NCBI GenBank assembly: GCA_014155875.1
Contig: JACEFZ010018172.1
Coordinates: 62,001 to 126,000, forward strand
From: Cepaea nemoralis
Taxonomy: Eukaryota; Mollusca; Gastropoda; Stylommatophora; Helicidae
Length of the DNA stretch: 64,000 bases
Reading direction: 5' to 3'
Part shown: positions 41,978 through 52,910 of the stretch, piece after piece
How positions within the stretch are numbered: the stretch's first letter is position 1
How the letters are laid out: each line of letters opens with the position of its first letter
Notes under the pieces: generated by a model
Told to the model about the DNA's origin: nothing
Seen by the model: only the letters and a program-made list of their open reading frames with translations
The model's database searches: none
Made by a program: the position numbers and the translations under genes

Positions 41978-42288
41978 CTCGTCTTTAAGGTTTTTTAAGT
42001 TTACTGATTCGCATGGCATGTATTTTCCTGCTCTTTGTTTTCTTCTTCTGATGGTTCTTATTGTGGCACGACTGCTTTATGATCTGTGTTTATACTGAAA
42101 TTGGGCACTGCTCTTGCATCTAATATATTTCTCTTTCTGTTATTTCTTGTTAATATAAAATCAATTTGGCTTTTAGTATCTAGATCGTTCCATTTATACC
42201 AGGTGTATACTTGCAAATCTTTATGTTTATAGAATGTGTTTGTTATATAGAGGTCGTGTTGGCTGCAAAGCTCTATCAGTCTACTTCC
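41978..42288 (-). mobile_element. APE-type LINE, 5' part (endonuclease C-terminus)
   Basis: The minus strand from 42288 reads GSRLIELCSQHDLYITNTFY, TWYKWNDLD, QIDFILTRN and NTDHKAVV, the last third of an APE endonuclease with its Asp-His pair. A one-base deletion follows, then coding continues to NLKDE at 41983 and is taken up again across the Gypsy element at 33451. The LINE was 5'-truncated on arrival, since the target duplication begins right after 42288. Confidence 0.9.
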
Positions 42289-42298
42289 GTAGATTATT

Positions 42299-43059
42299 GT
42301 TTGTGAAATTTTACCAAACTTCTATTGTTGAAGCTATTGGATATTGTAACGTGTATGTGACTTCCGGTCGCCAACATGCGGATAGGTATTTGAACGGTTA
42401 AGTCTCTGGGGTGCCTGTGCTTGTGGCTACGGTTTGCAGTCGCATTTTCCTCGTGTTGGACTGGTAGCGCATGGGTCCGTCGACTTGCTACTGAGTTAAG
42501 TGCAAGGCGCGACACGGTGAGCTGTGAATTTCGTTTGGTTATGGGCAGAAATTGTCACATCTCTAAATGGCATGGGTTGTAAAAATGAAAATGGTAATCA
42601 TGACATTAGAGAAAGCAAATAATAACATACTGTAGCTTGTCATGCATATCGTAAGAATGGTTTTTCTTAGGGGTAGGAAAGTAATAGGGTCCCTATCCAC
42701 CGAAATTTGGAGGTAAAATTTTCTTCTATATTTTTACTAGCTATCAGTCATCCTCCTCATTTTAAAATCTTTAGATTTAAGTATGCGTTCCTTGTACTGC
42801 CTGTGAGTTGTCTCAGTGACGTAACAGGTGTGTTCTTTGTGGGTGCGATATAAAGTACAAAATTGAAACAACAAAATAACTAACAAAGGAACGATAAAAG
42901 AGGTATAAAAATGTTTAATAAAGGGAAGACATAAATAGACAGAAGTCATATATAATGAACATAAATTACATGTAAGCATACAATACACTGAACATTAAAA
43001 GAGATTTGAAAAGAAACAATAAATTAAATGGTGAGATGGTTATTGATACATTATCAGAC
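42299..43059. other. Flank without a recognised gene
   Basis: Before the LINE inserted, this followed directly on 31312. A minus-strand frame at 42294-42515 and a hydrophobic one at 42737-42988 have no recognisable motifs. The latter lies immediately downstream (on the minus strand) of the Polinton polymerase relic and may be part of it. Confidence 0.35.
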
Positions 43060-45060
43060 CTGACCTGCCTCTTAATATAGAAATAAGAGAGGGGAACTCT
43101 GTATTGCTCATAAGTAAAGATATCCGAGCCGTGGTTTATTAAACACCCATATCTGTTACCTCCTCCAGCCTGATGGGTTGTGAGTATATCCAAAATTATA
43201 TTTTGTCTAATTTGTTGTGGGGCATAGTCAGGCCTTTGTTTCTGGTTTTAGTGTACGAGCAACAAAAAAAAAAAAAGGTAAATTTTACTGCAAAGAGAAA
43301 CCAGCTTCTCACCCTCATACTCTAGTTTAAACAGACCAGGGGTCTGTTTCTCATATAATTTGATATCTTCACAGTCCTGACAGTTAAGCATATGTACTTA
43401 ATGGGCGGAAATAATATTCGGTAGGAAGCCATTGATTGTAGGATCTAGAGAACTAGTCTTGAGATTAGATTTAACACCATCAGAGAGTGAATCGGCACTA
43501 AAAGCTAAATAGAGTGAATCGGTGTCCACTTCAGTGAGCTATTAATCAAATCTAGACACAAGTTTATCAAGAAAGTCATAACAGAAGGGTGACATCCGTA
43601 TCTTGACATATTGGTACACAAAGAAGCATATCAGGAAGGAGAGATTCCAAAGTTTTCTTTTTTAACATTTCATGCTCATGTTTCTAAAGCGGGAGTTATT
43701 GATTAATTTTTTTTGTATTTCCCCATGAGACAGTACATGACATCTGTGTGTTTTGATTTATTAATTAGTGTCTTTCCATAAACTGCATTACCTTGATGTT
43801 TCATGGTTTCCACTGTAATAGTCTCGGTGGGATTTACGTCACACTTTCGCTGGGCATTAGACACCGTCTCTCTAAACTGTTTAAAACATTAACAAATTGG
43901 TACACAAGTGTTAGATACCATCTTAAGAGTGGTGTAACCATTAACATTTTCTTCCACTGTAACTTCTTAGTATCAAGGTACTTTGTGGGGTAGTCAGTAG
44001 CTTATTGCATATTCATTAATAAAAGTGCATATATAACCTCTCAACAACTCCGTGTTTCTGAAAACTGGAGACGTCACAGCAAAACACCCTTTCATGGCAT
44101 CTGATACATGAATGTCACATTCAATTAAACCGAAAATTCGTTCTTAAACTACAGCCTCGAGGATCTGTTTTTCAGTCGAGGAATCCCAGTGAAGTTTTGA
44201 TGGCGGAAATGTCTCCCCATGGGAACTATTGATTATCGGAATTGATTGTTATTAAATTTCTGTCACTGGTACTCACAAGTAATGTTTACAGTCACACTGA
44301 TATCGTCAACAAGGTAGACGTGAATTTCACTAGTGTTCTGGACCAGTTCAACCAGGGACTTTTTACTGACAAGATTAATCTCTTTCCCTCTAGTCAGGGG
44401 ATAGTCTGGATGACAGTGAAACAAGCAACTATGGAGTTGATCAGCTGTTGTAGTGATCTTATTCCACCTTTCTACTCTTTTATTCTGGTCACCAAGCTGC
44501 ATCTCACAACTGTTAAATTGGGCTTTCAAATGGATTATCTGTGTGTGCTGAACACACGTTAGCCACTCCCACTCTGATGTGTGTACTTGTGCAATTTATG
44601 TGATCTAAACCCATTCTCTCTGTTATTAAACAACAACATTGGGAATTATGTTGGTATGTTAACATTCAGGCCAAAGATACAAAGCATTAGCGGCAAAGAC
44701 TTGCATGCACATGGTTTATTTACCGCCCCTAAAGACCATCTTATTTGCTTTATGATATTGATGGAATATAACAGACGGTCCACGGACAATATTTTTCCCT
44801 GTTTATTTTGTGTAAATTCTGTTCTTGTTTTTTCAAGCACAGAGTAAAGCAAAATTGTATCTATAGTGTTGAATAAATAGTGTCCTGTAATCCAGGAACA
44901 GGAATCGACTATTTGCTCATGCAAGTTTCCAAGAGGGCATAAAAGACTATGTGACATCCTAGTGCACATAAAAATTGGACTACATCTTTGATATTGTACC
45001 ATTCGAGGAAGTATCTGCAGATGTAATTATGAATTTTGGTATAGCGAAAAGCGAATTTCA
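43060..45060 (-). pseudogene. polB: Polinton/Maverick protein-primed DNA polymerase B, C-terminal two thirds
   Basis: Across many frameshifts and stops the minus strand shows, in the order expected of Polinton PolB: FLEWYNIKDVVQFL (45025-44985), GPSVIFHQYHKANK, ANALYLW (palm motif A region), GLIECDIHV and TPLLRWYL. Next come KHQGNAVYGKTLINK (motif B, Lys-x-Tyr/Asn-Ser-x-Tyr-Gly equivalent near 43790), VDTDSLYLAFSADSL (motif C with DTD), QTPGLFKLEYEGEKLVSLCSK and finally YEQYRVPLSYFYIKRQV at about 43105. The enzyme would replicate the transposon from a protein primer. No capsid, integrase or terminal repeats were recognised nearby, so only the polymerase relic is claimed. Confidence 0.8.
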
Positions 45061-45544
45061 AACAGTTACGAGAAAACACCTTGACATACCAATTTAGTGA
45101 TCCCTCGGTAAGGTGTGGGATTTTATTCTGTGGGGGAGGGGGGGGGCAAAAAGAAAATCCTAACCTGCACAGTTCGCGGCGACTGCACTAGCCAGGCGGC
45201 CTTAATTCCTCAGGCTCAAAGACTCTCTGCCATACACCGCAAGGTATTATATTGGCAGTAAATGACAGTTTTTTTGTTTTGTTTTGGACAGATGAAAGAG
45301 GATAATCGTACACAAAATTACGGCACTGCCATATTTTTCCCTCGATGCACGGCGATTTCTCTCTCATAAAGTAATTACGTTGGTTTTTTTTCTCCAAGTG
45401 TTGAGAAACTAGATAATTTTCTTCCTTGCAAATTAATGTTAGCCCAACTGCGTCTCCATAAGCGTAAGAACGCTGCAAGACAACACATGAGACTAATTAC
45501 AGAGTAATTTTATGGTTACTGAACGTCGGCAAGAATTAGTGTCA

Positions 45545-45724
45545 GGACCCTGTCTAAAACTGAGTGATTTAGATATGACTGAGCTACCGTATGACAGCAG
45601 ATGGTACTTAAAGCAGGTCGTGATCAGACATGATTGGGCTATCGTATGGCAGTTGATGGTACCACCTGCTTTCTGTTAGTGCCAGATGTTTGGTCTTAGT
45701 CAGATATGACTGAGCTATCGTATG
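45545..45724 (+). repeat. 75-98-bp satellite, left part
   Basis: Units start near 45572, 45627 and 45702 with GATATGACTGAGCTATCGTATG, followed by a GGTACTACCTGCTTTCTGTTAG-type core in the complete unit. The array is cut at 45724 by the RTE-A insertion and continues at 49165. Confidence 0.8.
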
Positions 45725-48700
45725 GAAGGGAAAATCCCAACTGCACCTCCCCGTGGTAGAGGATGGAAACACACCACGGTGTGGCTAACACAGCTCTGGG
45801 GACCGAGTATCCACCGGAATAAGTGGACAACTCTGCAGCTGAGCAGGGCACTCACTTGTCCTTACAGTCGGAAATGGCTGTTAAAGGTAGAGGTAAAAGA
45901 CCACCATGTGAATGTGGAAGGCAAGGGTAAATCACCACATTATCTTCCCAAGACTTCATGGCAAAACACATATCAGAGTTACAACAATGGCCAGACTGCT
46001 AGAGCAGCAAATTAAAAGAGGGATGGCCAAACAAGAACACTACGCAGGAAGCCAAAGAAGATTGATAAACCAACACAGAACTGGCGTCGTTAGCCGCTAC
46101 AAGCTGCGGGATTTGCTGAGGAGAGGATCCGAGCACTTATGGACTGAATGGTTCGATGTGCAATGAGGATGATCTGTCGACTAACTAACTAACTAACTAT
46201 ATCAGAGTTAGTGAACGACGTTAATGGCTGTCTTAGGACATCCTCGTCCGTTAGGGACAGTCATGAGCCACAGGTGACACCAGACCGTCATCCAGCTACT
46301 GATGGCAAAATCATAAATAAAATAAATAAATTTAGAGTAGGAACATGGAATGTTAGGACATTAAATGAGCTAGGAAAGTTGAACAATGTTATTAGAGAAA
46401 TGGATAGCATAAATATAAATATACTAGGCGTTAGTGAGATGAGATGGAAGGGATCGGGCAAAATTATAGCTGACAACCACACAATAATTTATTCTGGAGG
46501 GGATATACATGAAAAAGGTGTAGGAATAATACTTGACGAAGAAACAGCCAAGTCACTTAATGGATACTGGTGTATTTCAGATAGAGTTATTTTGGTCAAA
46601 ATCAAAGGCAAACCAATAGATATAAATATTATACAAGTATATGCACCAACAACAAGCAGTAGTGATGAAGAAATACAACACTTTTACGACGAAATAGAAA
46701 TGGCGATGGCTAAAATTGGATCACAGGAAATAAAAATAATACTTGGAGATTTAATGCAAAAGTAGGAAAGGGGAAAATGGAGGATGTAATGGGACATTAT
46801 GGTTTAGGTACAAGAAATGAAAGAGGGGAAAAGCTAATAGAATGGGCAAATATCAATGATATTATAATTGGAAACACGTGGTTTAAACACCATAAAAGAC
46901 GACTATACACATGGAAAAGCCCTGATCAGAAAATACGCAACCAAATTGACTACATACTAATTAATAAAAGATTTAGAAATGCTTTAATTAATGTAAAAAC
47001 AATGCCTGGCGCCGACTGTAATAGTGATCATGTACCACTATGTGGACAAATAAAAGTAAGATTAAAGAGAGGGAAACAAATGGTTAGGAACATGAGACTT
47101 AATAAAGAGGTTCTGAAAGTAGATAAAGAAATTCAAGAACAATACATAGTGACTGTGAAAAATAGGTACAATGCAATAGCTAAAATACAGAGTATAAATG
47201 AACAATGGGAAATGTTAAGGGACTCCATTCATCAAACTAGCAAAGAAATATTACCGGAGAGAAGTCAAATAGCTAAGAAAAAATGGATGAATGAAGAAAT
47301 CTTAATGCTGATGGACAAAAGAAAACAGAGTAAAAATGACAAACAAGAATACGCTAAGATAAATAAAGAAATAAAAGATAAATGTTGGAAGGCAAAAGAA
47401 AGTTGGTTAAATGAGCAGTGCAAAAAAAATTGAATTAAATGCCATTAATGATACAAAAAATATGCACAGACAAATCAGTGAGCTCACGGGAAGAAAATAA
47501 GAATAAATACAGGGTGTTTGAAATCAAAAACAGGAAAGATATTATTGGAGGAAGATGATATAATGAAGAGGTGGAATGAGTATATAAAAGAATTATATGA
47601 TGGGGAAAGGGAAGAATTAACAGAAGAAAGTAACTTAGAAGGTCCACCTATTCTAAAAGAAGAAGTCGCTGACGCTATGAAATATATGAAGAAAGGAAAA
47701 ACAGCTGGACCAGATGAAATCACAATAGAAGAATTAGAAGTATTGGGAGAATTTGGAGTAGATATATTAACCAAAATGTTAAATGATATTTACAGCAGTG
47801 GATATCTACCCAGTGATATGCTGAAATCTGTATTTATAGCTATACCAAAAAGACCAGGAGCAATTGAATGTGAAGATTTTCGCACAATTAACCTCATAAA
47901 CCATATCACTAAGCTTCTACTCAGAATCATAATGAGAAGAACCAGAAAGAAAATAAAAATGGAAATTAGTGAAGAACAGTATGGATTTGTGGAGGGAAAG
48001 GGCACAAACAATGCAATATATACATTACGGACACTAATAGAAAGGTCAATAGAGAAACAGAAAGACATATATTTATGCTTCATAGATTATACTAAGGCAT
48101 TTGATAAAGTAAAACATGATGAGCTGATTAAAATGTTGGAAGATATCAACATTGATGGGAAAGATTTAAGAATAATAAAGAATATTTACTGGAACCAAGT
48201 AGCAGCAATTAAAATTGGAAATAAAGAGGGTAGTTACGAACACATAAAGCTAGGAGTACGACAGGGATGTGTCTTGTCACCAGATCTCTTCTCCCTATAT
48301 AGCGAAGTAATAATGAGAGAGATCAAAGAGATGCCAGGAATACTAGTTGGAGGTTTAATATAAACAATATACGCTATGCAGATGACACAGTATTGGTGGC
48401 AGATAAATCAACAGACCTACAACAATTGTTGGACACTGTAGTAACAGAGAATGCAAGGAAAGGACTCTCCTTGAATATCAAGAAAACAGTAACAATGGTG
48501 ATATCAAAGAAAATGGTGACACCAAAATGTGACATAGAAATAGAAGGAAAAATTCTTAACCAAGTGGATAATTTTAGATACCTAGGGACATTTATAACAT
48601 CAGATGGAAGATGTACAACAGAGATTAAGAGCAGAATAGGGCAGGCAAAGGCCGCATTTCAGAAAATGAAGAGTATCTTGTGCAATAGGTCACTATCACT

Positions 48701-49156
48701 GAGTGTAAGAAAGAGAGTGCTGAAATGCTATGTAGAACCAGTTTTGCTGTATGGCAGTGAATCTTGGAATGTAAATGAACAAATAAAGAAGAAATTAGAA
48801 GCAACAGAGATGTGGTTCCTGAGACAAATGTTGAGAATTCCTTGGACTGCCAGAGTAACTAACGACGACTGCCTGAAACAGGCTAATGAAACTAGAACAC
48901 TATATACAACAATAAGAAAGAGACAAACAGCTTTCTTTGGTCATGTAATGAGAAGGAAGGCATTGGAGAACATCGTGACAACTGGAAAGATCGAGGGGAA
49001 GAGCGGCAGAGGCATACCAAGAGAAATGATGCTGGATGGATTGAGACGGTGGCACGGAGGAATATCAGCAGCAGAGTTGATCCAGAAAATCAAAGACCGA
49101 GATCTGTGGAGAGCCATGGACGCCTACGCCAGCTGGCAGGGCACTTGATGATGATG
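45725..49156 (+). mobile_element. Nearly complete RTE-type LINE (RTE-A copy 2)
   Basis: Target duplication ATCGTATG at 45717-45724 and 49157-49164, within the satellite. Same 5' start and (TGA)n tail as copy 1. Coding pieces are 46211-46765 (endonuclease to GDLMQK, a one-base deletion after LGD), 46777-47433 (rest of endonuclease with SDHVPL), 47518-48363 (RT with CFIDYTKAFD and GVRQGCVLSPDLF) and 48393-49148 (after YADD, complete to SWQGT). Thus it has its own indels at 46751, 47496 and 48355. It shares with copy 1 the run of eight A that separates endonuclease from RT. It also carries a 217-bp nested insertion near its 5' end. Confidence 0.93.
45982..46198 (+). mobile_element. 217-bp 5'-truncated LINE end with (CTAA)n tail, nested
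   Basis: A 12-bp target duplication ATATCAGAGTTA at 45970-45981 and 46199-46210 brackets it, and copy 1 lacks it. It carries a short open frame ending YAGSQRRLINQHRTG...LRDLLRRGSEHLWTEWFDVQ and a tail of ACTAACTAACTAACTAACT. The tail matches the (CTAA)n of the LINE at 26521, so it is probably mobilised by that kind of machinery. Confidence 0.85.
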
Positions 49157-49164
49157 ATCGTATG

Positions 49165-49496
49165 ACAGTAGACGGTATTATCTGCTTTCCGTTAGCGCTG
49201 AATGTTGTTAGTCAATTCTTAATCAGATATGACTGAGCTATGGTATGGCAATAAATGGTGCAGCCTGCTTCCTGTTAGTGCTGAATGATGTTAGTAATGT
49301 CTTAACTAGATATAACAGCTGTCGTATGAACTTATATATTATACGACAGTAGACGGTACTATCTGCTTTCTGATAGAGCTAAATGTTATTAGTCAGGTCT
49401 TAGTTTGATATGACTGAACTACCGTATGACACGAGACGGTACTACCTGCTTTCTATTAGTGCCGAATATTGAGATGTAAGATTGACTGTCATTTAG
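49165..49496 (+). repeat. 75-98-bp satellite, right part
   Basis: Units start near 49225, 49309 and 49407, with the core GGTACTATCTGCTTTCTG repeated. It carries on from the array left of the RTE-A copy. Units are diverged (roughly three quarters alike), so the array is old. Confidence 0.8.
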
Positions 49497-50093
49497 CAAA
49501 ACAGGTTCTATAAAGCACTTCATCACTTTCTTTCTTACATTCAATGATAGGGACTTATTGCATAAGATACTTTTCATTTTCTGAAATGCAGCTTTTGCCT
49601 GCCCTATTCTGCTCCTAATCTCTGTTGTGCAGCTTCAGCCTGAGGTTATAAATGCCACTAGGCATTTAAAATTATCCACTTGGTTAAGAATGTTCCCTTC
49701 TATTTCCATTTCACATTTATCTTCGATATCACAATTTTTTACTTTTTCTTTACATTCAAGGAGTTCTGGTGTCAACTGTGGCTCATGACTGTCCCTATCC
49801 GATGAGGATGTCATAAGACGGCATTAATGTCGCTCACTGCCTTTGATATGTAACTATTCAAAAAATCTTGGGAAGATAATGTGGTGGTTTCCCCTTGACT
49901 TCCACATGTGGGTTTCTTTCTCTACCTCTGACTGCCATCTCTGACTGTCAGGACAAGTGAATGCCCTGCTCTACTCTGCAGCAGAATTGTCCACTTTTCT
50001 CGGTGGATATTCGGTCCAGAGGGCTGCGTTTGCCACACGGTGATGTGTTTCCCATCCTCTACTACTGGGAGGTGCAGTTGGGATTTTCCCTTC
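49497..50093 (-). mobile_element. Internally deleted RTE-A copy
   Basis: The minus strand starts with the family 5' end (GAAGGGAAAATCCC at 50093) and follows the 5' region to about 49780. It then jumps to the RT C-terminal region (EGNILNQVDNFK, TEIRSRIGQAKAAFQKM, NKSLSLNVRKKV) and stops near 49497 without the 3' tail. About 2.3 kb, including the whole endonuclease and catalytic RT, is missing. It cannot be autonomous. Confidence 0.8.
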
Positions 50094-50261
50094 TCTATGA
50101 ATTTATATTTATAATGCATATCTAAACAATAGATAAGCTATAAACAGCAAGAATAAAGTTATAAATAATAATAAGAAAATGATTGTAGACTACATGCTAC
50201 ACATGTAAACAATAACAACACAATAAACATCATAAATATAAGGTTTCTCATATATTATTGC

Positions 50262-50356
50262 GAAGGTAGCCTTTTGCAAGATGAAAAACATACTGACCAA
50301 TAAAAAGATATCAACTGAAACGAGAAAAAGAGTGTTGAAGTGCTACATAGAACCTA
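50262..50356 (+). mobile_element. RTE-B fragment, first half of a second split copy
   Basis: Encodes AKVAFCKMKNILTNKKISTETRKRVLKCYIEP, nearly the same as 1670-1770. It breaks off after the Pro codon at 50356; the next codons of the protein (LLYGCEAW) appear at 52157. Confidence 0.8.
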
Positions 50357-50999
50357 CCCCCCCCCCCCCCCAGATGTCTCAACCTTGTTGCAGTGGGGGG
50401 GGGGGGGGGGGGGGCTTGCGTGTCCCAATGACCTCAAGAGCCCTGCCGATGGAAGCACAACTACATGTCGGACAGGCCCTGAGATAGGGACCAGACTAAG
50501 GGAGACACAACCTGCTGCTCTGCAGGTAGACTGAGAATAGCAGTCAAAAGCTCAAATCAGGTGCACGAAGCCACAAACTCTTGGTCCAGACACATACTCT
50601 AAGGCTCCCATCTGAGGGAAATGGCTGAATGCCTCTAAGCTATTAACCTTTGGATGTGAGAGAAGGGCCAATACTCATCTACTGCAAAACGGAGGTGAGA
50701 TGCTGAGCACGCTACATGCTCAGCCCAGATACTTGTTCGAAGGCTCTCAGCTGGGGGATATGAGGGATCCTCGGATGAGAGGGCCTGGGCGGTTTCTCGC
50801 TCACTGATGCATAGAGGTAAGGTGCTGAGCCGGCAGCACGTGTAGCCTACCTTGTGAGCGAGTACTAAATGTAGAAATGGTTACGGAAAATGTCTATATC
50901 TATACTCATAGAGTGTAGTGTAGTGAAAGATGTAAGAGTGTCTCATTAACACGAAATGGAACGCTTGACTAGCGAATCCATTACGTGGAGGCCAGAAGT

Positions 51000-52000
51000 G
51001 AAAGCTTGCTGAGTGGATGTCGCCCGCAGACTGTCCGTCCCTGGTTTGTGCGGTGAGCGGCCAGTGGCTAACGAAACGCCTAATATATGGAAGTGAGAAA
51101 TTAAAGCAGCCATGGACATGATATGGCGATTCCTCAGTTGAGCCCAGTCTCAGAGCTATATGTGCCGGCTCTGCAATTATGGAAGCCTCCTTGGATAGCG
51201 AAGAATGCCCATGGTCTGCCCCTGCCTTCCCTTGAGAGTTGCCCGCGATGTCTTTGACTATGCTGTTTTGACCAGCTGAGATGCGGGCGACACCACAGCA
51301 ATAAAAGCCTAACGTCTCTCGAAACCCTGGGAAGGCAAATCCATAAAAATGCCCATTGAAGTCGGATGTGCTGGCCTACGGGTGCAAATAAATCAGGCGT
51401 AATGCATAAACGTACGAGTGAAATGTCTTTCGTGGTCGGAACAGCTCTGACTAACTAGTCTTCTGAATGTCATTCACATTCGGAACAGCTCTGACTAGCT
51501 AGTTTCCGACAGTCCTTCGTGCTAGGAACAGCTCTGACTACCTAGTTTTCCAAATCTCCTTCGTGTCCGGAACAGCCCTGACTAGCTAGTTTTCCAAATG
51601 TCTGTCGTGCCCGGAACAGCTCTGACTAAATTGTCCTCTGGGCACGACGACAAGCACATGTCCGAACCGAAAACTCACTGAGTAGATACCGTCTGCAGAC
51701 CAGTCTGGTTTGTGTGGAAACAGCCCATGGCAAAAGAAATGCCCAATATATTGAAGTGAGGAATTAAAGCAGCCATGAGCAGGACTTGACGATTCCCACG
51801 GTGAGCCCAGCACCAGGGCGCTATGTGTCGGCTTTGCAACTATGGAAGCCACCCTGGATGGCGGAAAATGCCATGGACTGTCCCTGCCTTCCCTTGAGGG
51901 ATGACTGTGAAGTCTACGACCGTTCCAACTTGACCAGCTGGGATGTAGATGGTACCATAACAGTGAGAGTCTCCCCAGGTTTGCTAATCTTTTCAAAAAG
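51000..52000 (+). repeat. 330-bp direct duplication
   Basis: 51000-51330 and 51655-52000 share TGAGTRGAT, GAAGTGAGRAATTAAAGCAG, TATGGAAGCC, CCTGCCTTCCCTTGAG and GACCAGCTGRGATG in the same order, with the 44-bp array between them. About 75-80 per cent alike by eye. Confidence 0.85.
51415..51640 (+). repeat. Five-copy 44-bp tandem repeat
   Basis: GGAACAGCTCTGACTA recurs at 51438, 51482, 51525, 51569 and 51612. The rest of each unit is CTAGTTTTCCAAATGTCC followed by TTCGTGCCC with variation. Confidence 0.9.
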
Positions 52001-52153
52001 TGCAAAAGTCAGATGAGTTGGCCCAAGGGTGCATAACAACACACCACAATCACATCTGAAAATAAAAAACACTCCGGATGAACGCGAAGAAGAAGAAGAA
52101 GAAGAAGAAGAAGAAGAAGAAGAAGAAGAAGAAGAAGAAGAAGAAGAAGAAGA

Positions 52154-52592
52154 ATCTATACTTTTGTATGGATGTGAAGCGTGGACAATAAGCAGTCAAG
52201 CTGAAAAACAGCTGATGGCTGTGGAAATGTGGTTTCTGAGGAATATGCAAAGAATACCATGAACAGACAGAAAAACCAATGAACAAGTCCTTCACGAAAC
52301 AAATGAAGATCGTAAACTGATTAGAGTCATTAGATGTAGACAGTCAAAATTTTTTGGGCATGTTATGAGAAGAAATGACATGGAGACCTTGGTGACAACT
52401 GGCAAGATCGAAGGGAAGAGACCAAGGGGAAGAATGAGAAGTAAATAACTGGATGGCTTGGCCATGTGGCATGGCCGAGACAGGAACACAGATCTGATCC
52501 ACGACTCTGGTGATCGAGTGAGATGGCAGAACATGACCGCCCTCATTTATAAGCTAGTGGATGCATATGATGGATGGATGGATGGATGGATA
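52154..52592 (+). mobile_element. RTE-B fragment, second half of the second split copy
   Basis: Resumes at ILLYGCEAWTISSQAEKQL, continues through QRIP (followed by a stop), FFGHVMRRNDMETLVTTGK and LDGLAMWHGRDRNTDLIHDS, and ends with a (GATG)n tail at 52570-52592. It has a second stop after RSK. Same family as 8572-8985. Confidence 0.85.
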
Positions 52593-52910
52593 TATTATTC
52601 ATGCAGTTTGTGACCACAGGATGTGGTGGATGATCTCCAGATGGGTGTATCGGACGCGGGACATCTTGCTTGTGATTGAGAGGTTTTCAAGAGAGTTGTT
52701 ATGGGAACGAGGTTCTGCATGGGACATGCTACTGAATGAATGAATGAGTTTGTGACCTGGGGACACATCAGAGCTTCAAATACCACACCTGTTTTATATA
52801 TGCTAGTTACTGCAATTTTAAAATATAATACACCAAATATAACACATTTCAAAGGTTTCTAATCCACATTTATTAATTTAGGGTATTTCACATCTCCAAT
52901 TTTGAATAAA

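Larger units (their letters stand above)
50357..52153. mobile_element. 1.8-kb noncoding insertion with internal repeats
   Basis: It sits between the two halves of an RTE-B copy, flanked by GAACCT and GAATCT. It opens with a C15 run, has a G21 run 22 bp later (a potential hairpin) and ends with 23 GAA units (52086-52154). Inside are three repeat layers. A degenerate duplication of about 125 bp lies at 50585-50845. A five-copy 43-44-bp tandem repeat is at 51415-51640. A duplication of about 330 bp has copies at 51000-51330 and 51655-52000. No coding sequence is seen. The (GAA)n end resembles a retroposon tail, but the class is unknown. Confidence 0.65.

Noticed and set aside
52029..52262. Glu-rich protein running into a reverse transcriptase tail
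   Set aside because: A GAA microsatellite happens to be in frame with an RTE fragment.
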